The position numbers and the translations under genes are program-made. Shown in pieces: positions 1 through 8,766 of a stretch of 64,000 nt of DNA (the stretch's first letter is position 1; each line of letters starts with the position of its first letter). The notes beneath the pieces are model-generated. The model made no database searches. It saw nothing but the letters and a program-made list of their open reading frames with translations, and was not told where the DNA came from. The stretch comes from Reichenbachiella ulvae (lineage in GTDB: Bacteria; Bacteroidota; Bacteroidia; Cytophagales; Cyclobacteriaceae), in the NCBI RefSeq assembly GCF_025833875.1, contig NZ_JAOYOD010000001.1, forward strand, positions 5,367,501 to 5,431,500. The letters are read 5' to 3'.

Positions 1-674
1 AGCGTTCTAAGGAAATTTCCAGAGTGTTGGGGGTTATCACGGATATTGCGTCTCAGACCAATTTGTTAGCACTGAATGCAGCGATAGAGGCGGCTCAAGC
101 GGGTGATGCAGGTCGAGGATTTGCTGTAGTGGCAGAGGAGATTCGTAAGTTGGCTGAAGGATCAAGAAAATCTGCCAGTGAAATTGAAACACTGATTGCA
201 GATGTACAGAAAGATACTGCGGAGGCTGCAGGCGTGATTGATACCATGAATGGTATCGTAAAGTCTACAGTAGATGCCTCATCTCGTGCTGAGATAGTCT
301 TCCAGGAAATTGAAAATGCTTCTACTGAAACTCTAGGTTACTCAGAAGCGATTCTTCAAGCGACTAATATGCAGTCTGATAATATCGGTAAGGTCGTGAA
401 TATCACAGAAGAAGTAGTAGTGATTGCTGAACAGACTGCAGCGGGCACTGAGGAGGTGTCTAGCTCAGCTACAGAGCTATCGGCCGGGATGAATAACTAT
501 ATTGAGAAATCCAATTGGCTCAATGATGTCTCGAAACAGCTCAAGGATGGAGTAGCTAAGTTTACCCTCCGAGGAGATATGAAACTGGTCAATCTCGTTG
601 AAAAAATAGATGATGACCAAGCTTCCACTGAGGAATACATAGAGGAGGAAGAGTTCGAAGAAAAGGAGTCCTGA
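1..674 (+). CDS. Methyl-accepting chemotaxis protein, C-terminal part (5' end outside window)
   Basis: The frame is open to the left edge (first full codon at base 3) and ends in TGA at 672-674. The residues shown are the cytoplasmic signalling hairpin of a chemoreceptor: the highly conserved tip motif [19 protein letters not shown] followed by [17 protein letters not shown], then a long heptad-patterned helical return arm. This tip contacts CheA and CheW in known receptors. The sensor and membrane part lies outside the window, so the ligand is unknown. The tail ends in a strongly acidic Glu-rich stretch without an obvious CheR-docking pentapeptide. The next gene runs convergently and starts only about 10 bases away. 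The family call is very secure; only the specificity is open. Confidence 0.95.
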   Translation, partial: RSKEISRVLGVITDIASQTNLLALNAAIEAAQAGDAGRGFAVVAEEIRKLAEGSRKSASEIETLIADVQKDTAEAAGVIDTMNGIVKSTVDASSRAEIVFQEIENASTETLGYSEAILQATNMQSDNIGKVVNITEEVVVIAEQTAAGTEEVSSSATELSAGMNNYIEKSNWLNDVSKQLKDGVAKFTLRGDMKLVNLVEKIDDDQASTEEYIEEEEFEEKES

Positions 675-684
675 ATCAGGACTC

Positions 685-1836
685 TTAAAGCTTCGAAAAA
701 GTTTGAATCCATCTTTCGGGGACTTCTCCTTTAGTCGCTTCTATATAGTCCGAGTGATCACAGGGGACCATATAGTTTCTGTCATAAATACCCGTGTGAT
801 TCACGTTAGGGACTTCCATCCACCACTTGTCTGACAGTCGACTTTTGTAAAACACGATAGACTCAGGATTGACATCCAGTGCTACAACATATTTGACATA
901 GTCATTGGTTTGAAAGCCTTTTTCGTTTTTACGATTTTTGAAGCCTTCTATGAAATACCACACCATCGTAGCGATGACCATCGCAGATTGGCGATCCTCC
1001 GTATCTTTTTCTGGATTGTATTCATATATACCCACAGAGCTAAGCTTGTCATTCATGCCAGCGTACCACATGATCTGGCAGGCTTCCTCTCCAGTCAGTC
1101 CAAATACCTCGGCATGATCAGCCCCTGGGCAATACATTTTTTGTACGGCGGACAGGTCGAAGCTGAGCATATCTGCTTCTCTGATTAAGGGCTCTACGCG
1201 GCGGAAGTTTTCTCTCATGGCTCCCAGTCTCAAACTGCTAAAGCCCAATTGGTCCAATACTTTGGGCGCTCCAGGATTGACTAAATAAGACTGATGTCCG
1301 AGCTGTGTATAATTGAATAGGTAATTGGGTTCGTGGGTGAAGATCTTATGTAGATGACTTTGGTTGGCGGCATAGTGCGCCTTGTTTACAATGTCAAATC
1401 GAGAATCAACATTGAGGATGCTGACCATCTTTTCCTCTTCTTCGTAAGCCATGAACTGTCCCATATCCAGATCGTGCGAACCACCGATTAGGATAGGTAG
1501 AATCTGTTTTTGCATCAATCGATGGCAGACGGCCTGAATGCGCTTGTATGTTTCTTCTCTTTCAGGCCCATTCCTTAGGTTTCCCAGGTCGATGATGTTG
1601 CACATGCCTTCGCCTTTTTTCAGGCTGTAGAGTTTTTGGCGAATGTATTTGAGGCCAGCATCGTTGATGTTGGCACTGCCGCTTGTCTCGCTAAGTCCAA
1701 TGATCGCAATGTCGATGGCCTCCAGGCTCGGCATTTTGTTTTCATTGATATAAATGGATTGAATCAACGAGTCGCTATCAAAATTTTCAGGATTGAGGCT
1801 GGCGTCTATGGGATTGAAAAAGAGTTTTAAGTCCAT
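685..1836 (-). CDS. Arginase/formimidoylglutamase-fold protein with altered metal site
   Basis: This 383-residue protein has the ureohydrolase (arginase/agmatinase/formimidoylglutamase) fold. Family landmarks are visible in order: GGSHD near residue 118 (usual GGDHS), LNVDSRFD near 141-148 (usual DAHxD) and SFDLSAV near 225-231 (usual SxDxDxxDP). Of the six expected Mn ligands, H121, D144, D148 and D227 are present, while the second His is replaced by R146 and the last Asp by S229. A normal two-metal site therefore looks incomplete. Bacteroidota homologues are often labelled formimidoylglutamase, which would fit the histidine-degradation genes at 23-32 kb, but those are not adjacent. It could instead be a non-hydrolytic or differently acting relative. 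The gene is convergent with the chemoreceptor and appears to be transcribed alone. Confidence 0.75.
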   Translation of the reverse strand: MDLKLFFNPIDASLNPENFDSDSLIQSIYINENKMPSLEAIDIAIIGLSETSGSANINDAGLKYIRQKLYSLKKGEGMCNIIDLGNLRNGPEREETYKRIQAVCHRLMQKQILPILIGGSHDLDMGQFMAYEEEEKMVSILNVDSRFDIVNKAHYAANQSHLHKIFTHEPNYLFNYTQLGHQSYLVNPGAPKVLDQLGFSSLRLGAMRENFRRVEPLIREADMLSFDLSAVQKMYCPGADHAEVFGLTGEEACQIMWYAGMNDKLSSVGIYEYNPEKDTEDRQSAMVIATMVWYFIEGFKNRKNEKGFQTNDYVKYVVALDVNPESIVFYKSRLSDKWWMEVPNVNHTGIYDRNYMVPCDHSDYIEATKGEVPERWIQTFSKL

Positions 1837-2034
1837 TCAGATAAGATGAATTTTGAATCAACCTGAATTTACCAATTCAGGAGAAAATAGTTAATTGATA
1901 TATGAAAAATGGATGACTAGTTTCTGTCAACTAAAAGAGTCTTGAGATAAGATAATCCCTAGTAACTAATCAACTATTTTTTATTAACTCATTCATTTGC
2001 TCCTGCAAATGGATGCTGAACCAAAGCTACAAAA

Positions 2035-2062
2035 AAAGCCCTGACAGAATTGCCAGGGCTTT
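2035..2062 (-). terminator. Intrinsic terminator of nqrF
   Basis: The arms AAAGCCCTG (2035-2043) and CAGGGCTTT (2054-2062) pair perfectly around a 10-base loop. Read on the minus strand the hairpin is followed by a run of seven T residues (complement of 2031-2037). It lies about 20 bases past the nqrF stop codon. Confidence 0.85.
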
Positions 2063-2083
2063 AAAAATCTTTCACGCGATGAT

Positions 2084-3391
2084 TTATCCACCGAAATCGT
2101 CAAATGATACGTTTTCTGGAGGCACGCCCCAGTCGTCACACATTTTCAATACCGCCTGGTTCATCATTGGAGGTCCACAGAAGTAGAATTCGATATCTTC
2201 TGGAGAATCATGCTTCTTCAACTGCTGCTCAATTACTGCATTGTGAACAAATCCTAAGAAACCGTCTCCTTCAGTATCGTCCATGTCTTTTTTCTCTGTC
2301 CAGTTATCTTCTGGAAGTGGATCAGACAATACTACTTCGAACTGGAAGTTAGGGAATTCCTTTTCGATTTGTCTGAAGTCATCGATGTAGAACAACTCTC
2401 TTTTAGATCTACCACCGTACCAGTAAGTTACTTTTCTACCAGTCTTCAAGGTGTGGAATAGGTGGAAAAGGTGAGATCTCATTGGAGCCATACCAGCACC
2501 ACCACCTACGTAGATCATTTCTGCGTTAGTCTCTTTGATGAAGAATTCACCATAAGGACCAGAGATAGTTACTTTGTCTCCTGGTTTTCTAGAGAATACA
2601 TAAGAAGAACAGATACCTGGATTCACATCCATCCATTGATTCTTTTCTCTATCCCAAGGAGGAGTTGCGATACGAATGGTCAACATCACGATGTTCCCTT
2701 CTGCAGGGTGGTTGGCCATGGAGTAAGCACGGAATACTTCCTCATCATTTTTCATTTTCAAGTCCCACAGACCGAATTTATCCCAATCCTCTTTGAACTT
2801 GTCCGGACCAGCTGGATCGCTTGGGTCTGGTTTGATGTCAATGTCCTTGCTGAAATCTACTTCTACAGGAGGTACATCTACCTGGATGTATCCACCCGCT
2901 TCGAAATCAAGCGTTTCGCCTTCTGGCAGCTTCACGATGAAAGCCTTGATGAAGGTTGCCACGTTGTAGTTAGAAACTACCTCGCATTCCCACTTCTTGA
3001 TACCGAAGATTTCTTCAGGTATTTCGATGTTCATGTCCTGCTTTACTTTCACCTGACATGCCAATCTTACGTTTTCCTTTTGTTCTGTACGGTTCAGGTG
3101 ACCTACCTCAGTAGGTAGTACATCTCCGCCACCGTCTAGTACTTTACACTTACACATGGCGCAAGTACCCCCTCCACCACAGGCAGAAGGCAAGAATATT
3201 TTTTGTGCTGAAAGCGTGCTCAATAGCGTAGAACCCGCTGAAGCTACGACTGGGCTGCTTTCATCGCCATTGATTACGATGTTTACATCACCCGATTGCA
3301 CCAGCTTAGACTGGGCAAAAAGAAGTATAAAAACCAATAGAAGAATCACGAGTGTGAAGGCGACTATTGAAGTGATTATGATAAAGGACAT
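2084..3391 (-). CDS. nqrF: Na+-translocating NADH:quinone reductase subunit F
   Basis: NqrF is the electron-entry subunit of the sodium-pumping NADH dehydrogenase: it oxidises NADH through FAD and passes electrons to a 2Fe-2S centre. The 435-residue protein shows an N-terminal membrane helix (about residues 4-27), a ferredoxin domain with cluster cysteines C71, C77, C80 and C112 ([10 protein letters not shown] motif), an FAD-binding RAYSMANHP motif, and a C-terminal NADH-binding [11 protein letters not shown] motif. Length and domain order match the family closely. The usual partner genes nqrA-E are not next to it: both flanking genes are unrelated and the gene has its own promoter-like box and terminator. 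The complex must then be completed from another locus. Confidence 0.96.
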   Translation of the reverse strand: MSFIIITSIVAFTLVILLLVFILLFAQSKLVQSGDVNIVINGDESSPVVASAGSTLLSTLSAQKIFLPSACGGGGTCAMCKCKVLDGGGDVLPTEVGHLNRTEQKENVRLACQVKVKQDMNIEIPEEIFGIKKWECEVVSNYNVATFIKAFIVKLPEGETLDFEAGGYIQVDVPPVEVDFSKDIDIKPDPSDPAGPDKFKEDWDKFGLWDLKMKNDEEVFRAYSMANHPAEGNIVMLTIRIATPPWDREKNQWMDVNPGICSSYVFSRKPGDKVTISGPYGEFFIKETNAEMIYVGGGAGMAPMRSHLFHLFHTLKTGRKVTYWYGGRSKRELFYIDDFRQIEKEFPNFQFEVVLSDPLPEDNWTEKKDMDDTEGDGFLGFVHNAVIEQQLKKHDSPEDIEFYFCGPPMMNQAVLKMCDDWGVPPENVSFDDFGG

Positions 3392-3431
3392 TGTTTGTAA
3401 ATTAAATTTTCCGTCTCAATTTTTCTGGGCA

Positions 3432-3439
3432 CAAATATA
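3432..3439 (-). promoter_or_regulatory. Candidate -7 promoter box for nqrF
   Basis: On the minus strand this reads TATATTTG, a match to the Bacteroidota -7 consensus TAnnTTTG. It is about 40 bases upstream of the nqrF ATG. No clear TTTG -33 element is visible at the expected distance, so confidence is moderate. Confidence 0.45.
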
Positions 3440-3592
3440 AGAGAATAAATAGGTAATACTTAAAGGTTAAAACCTAAAAGTCGTTAGGAAACAAGAATCA
3501 TTTGGTAAATGATTTTGACATAGAAAGACCGTGTATTCTATTGGGATGTATATGAACATATTTCAGATCTCTTATAAGAGGTGATTCTTCCA

Positions 3593-4570
3593 TTAAAGAA
3601 GTGCCTTCCAGGTCCCTTTCATCCGGTTGTATTTGAGCGTGCTGGGTAGTGCTGACCAAAAATACTTATTCACATTCACGGCGAAGCTGGGTTGCATGTA
3701 GCAGTTGATGGTGCAGCCCTGGCACTCGGGCAACCGGCCCTCAAGTGCGATGAGTTTTTGGGCTTCTTGTGATTGATAGATTTCTTCGAGCTTGCCTTCG
3801 ATTGGGAAGCTTTGCTGCCCCAAATGATAGCAGGGGAGGATCAATTCATTTTCTGGACTGATGACAATCGTGGTGCTGGCTGCTTTGCATATGGGGTTGG
3901 TGGTTTGATTACCACCTTCTTTCCTCAGTTTTAGAAAGCCTCCATTGATGTAGATGTTCTTTTTCTTTCCCCACTTTTTTAAGATGTCAAGGCTTTTGGG
4001 AGACAGCTGCTGCCCGGTTTCCACTTCGTTGTAATCGAAAGCTGGATTTAGGATCAAGACCAGATTGTTGGGCAGGCACACTTGCTGATATAGCGTTTCT
4101 ATGTCTCCGATGTTTTCTTCAAAGACCGTCATCAATATGTCGGGTCTTTCGTCCAGAGATTGGGCGATCTGGATGGATTGCATCACGTGATCGTAGCAGG
4201 CAACCCCGCGCATTTCATCATGTTTAGCCTGATCGGCAGTGTCCAGGCTGAAATGCAGCATGTCTACGTTTCCTTTCAGCTTTTCGGCGTATTTGGGGTA
4301 GAGTAGGGTGTTGGTGGTGAGGGTCGTGATGAAGCCGAGCTCCTTGGCCAAATGCACAAAGCGATCGATGTCTCTATGTAGCAATGGTTCTCCACCGGTG
4401 AAGTCAATGACCTTAACGCCGAGCTTTTTGAGTGACTTTAGGTTTTGTTCTACTTGCTCATAGGTTACATAGGGAGAGGGCCTTTCCCAAATGTCACAAA
4501 ATCCACATTTCGCATTGCAGCGATAGGTCACGTAGTAGTTGCACAATATGGGATGGTGAACCAGTCGCAA
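3593..4570 (-). CDS. Radical SAM protein with C-terminal cysteine cluster
   Basis: This 325-residue protein has the radical SAM CxxxCxxC motif (C18, C22, C25 in RCNAKCGFC), which binds the 4Fe-4S cluster that cleaves S-adenosylmethionine. A GGEPLL motif follows at the usual distance. The C-terminal part holds several cysteines (a C-Y-H-L segment and CQGCTINC), suggesting a second, SPASM-like iron-sulfur site. The substrate cannot be named. The best start is a TTG at 4568-4570, two bases after the toxin stop codon; it is needed because no ATG occurs before the cluster motif. That close spacing means it is probably cotranscribed with the toxin-antitoxin genes, an unusual pairing. It ends at 3593 with no obvious terminator. 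Confidence 0.8.
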   Translation of the reverse strand: MRLVHHPILCNYYVTYRCNAKCGFCDIWERPSPYVTYEQVEQNLKSLKKLGVKVIDFTGGEPLLHRDIDRFVHLAKELGFITTLTTNTLLYPKYAEKLKGNVDMLHFSLDTADQAKHDEMRGVACYDHVMQSIQIAQSLDERPDILMTVFEENIGDIETLYQQVCLPNNLVLILNPAFDYNEVETGQQLSPKSLDILKKWGKKKNIYINGGFLKLRKEGGNQTTNPICKAASTTIVISPENELILPCYHLGQQSFPIEGKLEEIYQSQEAQKLIALEGRLPECQGCTINCYMQPSFAVNVNKYFWSALPSTLKYNRMKGTWKALL

Positions 4571-4572
4571 AA

Positions 4573-4848
4573 TCAGTTAGGATCTGATTCGAAAAGGCCG
4601 GTGATGTTGATGGAGCCTGAGCGAATTTTGTAGAAAATTTTGTAGTCCCCACAGGTCGTTTCGCGCATGCCTGTATACTTCGATTCTATTCCGGCAAAGT
4701 TGTACTTGGCGATATATTTTAAATGCAGACGCAATAGCAGGGTGAACTTTCTACACTCAACCTTATCTCCTGTTCTTTTATAAATACTCTCTAAAATTTG
4801 CTGGCGAGCCACGCGAGCAGTGAGTGTCCAGATTACCGCTTTAACCAT
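4573..4848 (-). CDS. RelE/ParE-family toxin
   Basis: A 91-residue basic protein with the shape of a RelE/ParE toxin: an N-terminal VIWTLTARVARQQILESIY strand-helix, a central basic helix, and a C-terminal RETTCGDYKIFYKI strand pair typical of the fold. RelE members cut ribosome-bound mRNA and ParE members poison gyrase; the sequence alone does not decide between them. Its 5' end overlaps the upstream antitoxin-like gene by 16 bases, the normal arrangement for a type II module with translational coupling. The radical SAM gene follows after two bases. Confidence 0.8.
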   Translation of the reverse strand: MVKAVIWTLTARVARQQILESIYKRTGDKVECRKFTLLLRLHLKYIAKYNFAGIESKYTGMRETTCGDYKIFYKIRSGSINITGLFESDPN

Positions 4849-5144
4849 TCCTCTTCTTCGCTTTGGATCTTCTTTTCGGTTACGATCAGCTTTTCTCTGA
4901 TGTCCTCTTCGCTACGAGACAGCATCTGATACTGCTTAGGAGTCAACTTGCTAGCCTCTCTTTCGGTACGGATAATTCCCGTAGTGCTGATCGCCTCTTT
5001 CATCATCATGGCCATTTCGAATTCCTCGGTGGCTTCTTCACTGATCGTTTTGTGAATCGCACCGATATTATCCATCAACTCCAGGATGTAGCGGAGTTCT
5101 TGTTCGTCTTTTGGCCTGATTAGTATAGAGTCCATTGCTGGCAA
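4833..5144 (-). CDS. Putative type II antitoxin partner of the RelE/ParE toxin
   Basis: A 103-residue, strongly acidic and helical protein (many Glu, few aromatic residues) directly upstream of and overlapping the toxin gene. Composition, size and position are those of an antitoxin. The N-terminal residues (about 1-60) would be the operator-binding part and the charged C-terminal helix the toxin-wrapping part, but no named domain is recognised. An in-frame ATG three codons later (5133-5135) is an alternative start. A perfect palindrome lies 15-30 bases upstream and could be its autoregulatory operator. Confidence 0.65.
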   Translation of the reverse strand: MPAMDSILIRPKDEQELRYILELMDNIGAIHKTISEEATEEFEMAMMMKEAISTTGIIRTEREASKLTPKQYQMLSRSEEDIREKLIVTEKKIQSEEEEWLKR

Positions 5145-5158
5145 AATTACTTATTTTA

Positions 5159-5174
5159 ATTAGATACGTCTAAT
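5159..5174. promoter_or_regulatory. Palindrome, candidate toxin-antitoxin operator
   Basis: ATTAGA (5159-5164) and TCTAAT (5169-5174) form a perfect 6-bp inverted repeat around TACG. It sits between the divergent antitoxin and pyrF starts, 15 bases before the antitoxin ATG. Its position suits autorepression by the toxin-antitoxin complex; this is inference. Confidence 0.5.
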
Positions 5175-5212
5175 CTCAAGTTTTTTGAATTTGGTATCCT
5201 TATTTTTGCCGC

Positions 5213-6022
5213 ATGACCCGAGCACAACTATTCGAACAGATACAAAAAAAGCAGTCCTTTTTATGTGTGGGACTGGATACAGACTTGAATAAAATTCCCG
5301 CTCATCTATTGGATACAGAGGATCCGGTATTTGAGTTCAACAAGCAGATCATCGATGCTACAAAGGATTTGGCAGTGGCCTACAAGCCTAACATCGCTTT
5401 TTATGAAGCAATGGGTGCAGAGGGCTGGGTTTCTTTGGAGAAAACCATCAATTATATTCCCAAAGAAATTTTTACTATCGCAGATGCCAAACGTGGAGAT
5501 ATAGGTAATACCTCAAAGCTCTACGCCAGAGCCTTCTTTGAGAAAATGGATTTTGATTCGGTGACCGTAGCGCCATACATGGGTTCTGACTCTGTCAAAC
5601 CTTTTTTGGATTTCAAAGAAAAGTGGGTGATTCTGCTCGGTGTTACCTCTAACGAAGGAGGTAAAGATTTTCAGTTTTTGCAGGCGGATGGCAAGCCACT
5701 GTATCAACATGTGATGGCAAAATCTAAGGAATGGGGCACCGCTGACAATATGATGTATGTAGTAGGTGCTACCCGACCCGAATACCTCAGCGATATACGC
5801 AAGACCATCCCAGATCACTTTTTGCTAGTGCCAGGTGTGGGTGCTCAGGGGGGGGATTTGCAGGAGGTATGCAAATACGGTATGAACGCAGAATGTGGGC
5901 TTTTGATCAATTCTACCCGAGGGATCATTTATGCTTCCAATGGTGAGGATTTTGCTGAGAAGGCGAGAGAAGAAGCGAAGAAGCTTCAGGGGGAAATGGC
6001 TACTCTAGTACAGAGTATTTAG
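5213..6022 (+). CDS. pyrF: Orotidine 5'-phosphate decarboxylase
   Basis: PyrF makes UMP from OMP, the last step of pyrimidine synthesis. The 269-residue protein belongs to the longer type-2 group: it carries the LCVGLDTDL start strand, the catalytic Lys/Asp segment [15 protein letters not shown], and the phosphate-binding [10 protein letters not shown] loop near the C-terminus. The ATG at 5213 directly precedes the conserved start. A TAnnTTTG-like box (TATTTTTG, 5201-5208) ends only four bases before the ATG, suggesting a very short or absent 5' leader, though a good -33 partner is lacking. It is divergent from the toxin-antitoxin genes and followed by an M20 peptidase after 44 bases. Confidence 0.96.
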   Translation: MTRAQLFEQIQKKQSFLCVGLDTDLNKIPAHLLDTEDPVFEFNKQIIDATKDLAVAYKPNIAFYEAMGAEGWVSLEKTINYIPKEIFTIADAKRGDIGNTSKLYARAFFEKMDFDSVTVAPYMGSDSVKPFLDFKEKWVILLGVTSNEGGKDFQFLQADGKPLYQHVMAKSKEWGTADNMMYVVGATRPEYLSDIRKTIPDHFLLVPGVGAQGGDLQEVCKYGMNAECGLLINSTRGIIYASNGEDFAEKAREEAKKLQGEMATLVQSI

Positions 6023-6066
6023 TACCTAGTATTTAGACAATTTAGAAACAACAAATATTCCCGAAT

Positions 6067-7428
6067 ATGGAAAGTATAAAATACATAGAAGAAAACAAGC
6101 AAAGGTTTTTGGATGAGCTGTTTGAGTTGCTGCGCATACCGTCGGTGAGTGCGGACTCTAAGTTCAAAGGTGATGTGAGAAAAGCAGCGGAATTCCTGAA
6201 AGCCAATTTTGAAAAAATAGGAGCAGACAATGTTGAAATCTGTGAGACGGCGGGACATCCTATTGTATATGCCGAGAAAATCATCGATCCATCTAAGCCT
6301 ACCATTTTGGTGTATGGGCACTACGATGTGCAGCCTGCTGATCCTTACGAACTGTGGGATTCGCCTCCATTCGAGCCAGTGCTGAAGGATGAGCGCATCT
6401 ATGCCCGTGGTGCTTGTGATGATAAAGGTCAGATGTATATGCATGTCAAGGCTTTTGAGGCGATGGTAGCCTGCGACGAATTGCCTTGCAATGTCAAGTT
6501 TATGATCGAAGGGGAAGAAGAAGTAGGGTCTGACAATCTTGGCGTTTTCGTTGCGGAAAATAGAGAGAAATTGAAGTCTGATGTGATCGTGATCTCCGAT
6601 ACAAGTATCATCAGCAATGAGCACCCTTCTATCACAGTAGGACTGAAAGGACTGAGTTACCTGCAAGTAGAAGTAACAGGTCCGAATCGCGATTTGCACT
6701 CTGGTGTATACGGCGGGGGCGTTGCGAATCCGATCAATACACTTTGTGATATGATTGCCTCGTTGATGGATGACAAGGGTAGAATTACGATTCCTGGATT
6801 CTATGACAAGGTGGTAGAGCTGACGCAGGAGCAAAGAGACGAACTGAACAAGGCACCTTTTAATCTGGATGATTACAAAAAAGATCTTGGTATCAAAGAG
6901 GTGAAAGGCGAAGATGGATACACGACACTCGAGAGAGTGGGTATTCGCCCAACGTTGGATGTCAACGGCATCTGGGGTGGATACATTGGCGAAGGAGCTA
7001 AGACAGTTTTACCCTCGAAAGCCTATGCTAAAATCTCTACTCGTCTGGTACCCGATCAGGATAATAAAGAGATCACCGAGCTAATCAAAAATCATTTGGA
7101 ATCGATCGCTCCAGACTATGTCAAAGTGAAAGTGACTCCACATCATGGGGGTAATCCAGCGGTGACATCTACTGAAGGAGCGGGGTATCAAGCTGCTGCC
7201 AAGGCAATCGAAAAAGCCTGGGGCAAAGCGCCGATCCCAACCAGAGATGGAGGTAGTATTCCGATTGTGGCTTTGTTTTCTGACCAACTGCAAGTAGACT
7301 CTGTGCTGCTAGGTATGGGCTTGGACGAAGATGCGATCCACTCACCAAACGAGAGCTATGGTATTTTCAATTACTACAAGGGAATTGAGACGATTACCTG
7401 GTTCCACCAATATTTTGCACAAAAATAA
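6067..7428 (+). CDS. M20-family dipeptidase
   Basis: A 453-residue zinc peptidase of the M20 carnosinase-like (CNDP/PepV) type. Metal-binding and catalytic motifs are clear: YGHYDVQPADP (His and catalytic Asp), RGACDDKGQ (bridging Asp) and EGEEEVGS (general base Glu and ligand Glu), with a dimerisation domain in the middle (residues about 210-330) and a terminal His in DEDAIHSPNE. The family hydrolyses dipeptides and related N-acyl amino acids in the cytoplasm. There is no signal peptide. The gene follows pyrF by 44 bases and may be read from the same transcript. Downstream is a short AT-rich stretch with an inverted TTCAGATTCAA/TTGAATCTGGAA pair that may fold. Confidence 0.92.
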   Translation: MESIKYIEENKQRFLDELFELLRIPSVSADSKFKGDVRKAAEFLKANFEKIGADNVEICETAGHPIVYAEKIIDPSKPTILVYGHYDVQPADPYELWDSPPFEPVLKDERIYARGACDDKGQMYMHVKAFEAMVACDELPCNVKFMIEGEEEVGSDNLGVFVAENREKLKSDVIVISDTSIISNEHPSITVGLKGLSYLQVEVTGPNRDLHSGVYGGGVANPINTLCDMIASLMDDKGRITIPGFYDKVVELTQEQRDELNKAPFNLDDYKKDLGIKEVKGEDGYTTLERVGIRPTLDVNGIWGGYIGEGAKTVLPSKAYAKISTRLVPDQDNKEITELIKNHLESIAPDYVKVKVTPHHGGNPAVTSTEGAGYQAAAKAIEKAWGKAPIPTRDGGSIPIVALFSDQLQVDSVLLGMGLDEDAIHSPNESYGIFNYYKGIETITWFHQYFAQK

Positions 7429-7505
7429 ACTTTGTTCAAAGTTTCAGATTCAAGGTTCAAGGTGACTTTGAATTTTGAATCTGGAATTTTAAATCTTATT
7501 CTTTC

Positions 7506-8741
7506 ATGCGTCGATCCAAATTAGTCATCAACTGTCAGCCAAGTATTTCACCTTTCTTGAAGAAGGAAGTAGAAGATCTTGGTTATAAAATTCTGCGAGC
7601 TGAAAAGAATGGAGTGACCATCGAAGGAGGTTGGCAGGAAGTGATCGATCTCAATATGAATCTGAGGACCGCCTCCCGGGTACTTTGGTTAATTAAATCC
7701 TTTGAGGCGACTAATCCAGATCGGCTGTATGAGGAGGCCAAGAAGATTCCCTGGCACAAGATCATTCCTAAGGATGGCTATGTTTCGATTCAGTCTTATG
7801 TGAAGAATGACTTTATCCGTGACATCCGATTTGCCAATCTCAAGTTGAAAGATGCGATCGTCGATCGCATGCATGAAGAAAATGGCATAAGACCTGACTC
7901 TGGCAAGGAGCGTGACCGCACCGTGGTTTATCTCTATTGGCACCTCAACAAGGTATGGGTCTACATCGATACATCAGGAGAGACGATTGCCAAGCATGGT
8001 TATAGAAAGATACCTTTTAAAGCGCCTATGATCGAGGCGCTCGCGAGTGCTTGTCTATTATCTGCCGGCTGGAATGACGACAAAGGTTCTTTTGTCAACC
8101 CCATGTGTGGTAGTGGTACTTTGGCGATCGAAGCAGCCATGATGGCGGCAGAAATACCGCCTGGTTACCGTAGGAAGAACTTCGGCTTTATGCACATCAA
8201 TACCTATGATCCTCAGATGTGGGAAGAAGCAGTAGCGAAGGTCAAAATCAAGAATAAAATCAAATCTAAAATCATCGCTACTGACTGGAATGGTGACGCG
8301 ATCGAAGCAGCCCGAATCAATGCCAAGCTGGCTGGCGTGGATCATATGATTCATTTTGAGAAGATGCCTTTTGAGCAGAGTCCGATACCAGAGGGGCCGG
8401 GTATGATCATACTCAATCCCGAGTACGGCGAACGATTGGGCGAGGAGGTGTTACTTAAATCCGTATATAAGGACATTGGTGATTTCTTCAAGCAGTCCTG
8501 TCAGGGCAAAATGGGGTATATCTTCACCGGAAACTCCAAACTGGCCAAAGTGATCGGTCTAAGAACCAAAAGCCGCACCGAGTTTCAGAATGCGAAGATT
8601 GATTGTAGACTACTGGAGTACGAGCTATATGATGGCTCTCGAAGAGACCCCGAGTCCAGACCGAGTCCAAAACCTAAACCTGCACCAGAAAGCGATACGG
8701 ATCGACCAGTTAAGAAACGTCCGAGGTTGACGAGGAAGTGA
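7506..8741 (+). CDS. THUMP-domain class I SAM RNA methyltransferase (RlmL/N2G type)
   Basis: This 411-residue protein looks like the N2-guanine methyltransferase half of RlmL, which modifies 23S rRNA. Residues 1-160 form a ferredoxin-like plus THUMP RNA-binding part. The methyltransferase part has the SAM-binding motif FVNPMCGSGTLAIEAAMMAA (near residue 198) and an acidic IIATDWNGDAIEAARINA motif II. The catalytic loop, normally NPPY, reads N304-P305-E306-Y307-GE, so the second proline is a glutamate. The last 35 residues are basic and proline-rich, probably unstructured. There is no partner m7G domain. Family assignment is firm; the modified base is not proven. Confidence 0.87.
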   Translation: MRRSKLVINCQPSISPFLKKEVEDLGYKILRAEKNGVTIEGGWQEVIDLNMNLRTASRVLWLIKSFEATNPDRLYEEAKKIPWHKIIPKDGYVSIQSYVKNDFIRDIRFANLKLKDAIVDRMHEENGIRPDSGKERDRTVVYLYWHLNKVWVYIDTSGETIAKHGYRKIPFKAPMIEALASACLLSAGWNDDKGSFVNPMCGSGTLAIEAAMMAAEIPPGYRRKNFGFMHINTYDPQMWEEAVAKVKIKNKIKSKIIATDWNGDAIEAARINAKLAGVDHMIHFEKMPFEQSPIPEGPGMIILNPEYGERLGEEVLLKSVYKDIGDFFKQSCQGKMGYIFTGNSKLAKVIGLRTKSRTEFQNAKIDCRLLEYELYDGSRRDPESRPSPKPKPAPESDTDRPVKKRPRLTRK

Positions 8742-8766
8742 TTGGCTCAAGAATGACGATGTAGAA

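Noticed and set aside
2462..3118. 218-codon plus-strand open frame inside nqrF
   Set aside because: Antisense of a strongly conserved gene, with implausible Phe/His/Tyr-rich composition.
6019..6834. 271-codon minus-strand open frame inside the M20 dipeptidase gene
   Set aside because: It is the reverse of a clearly coding gene; its residues are His/Arg/Ile-rich and low in Gly and Ala, as in shadow frames.
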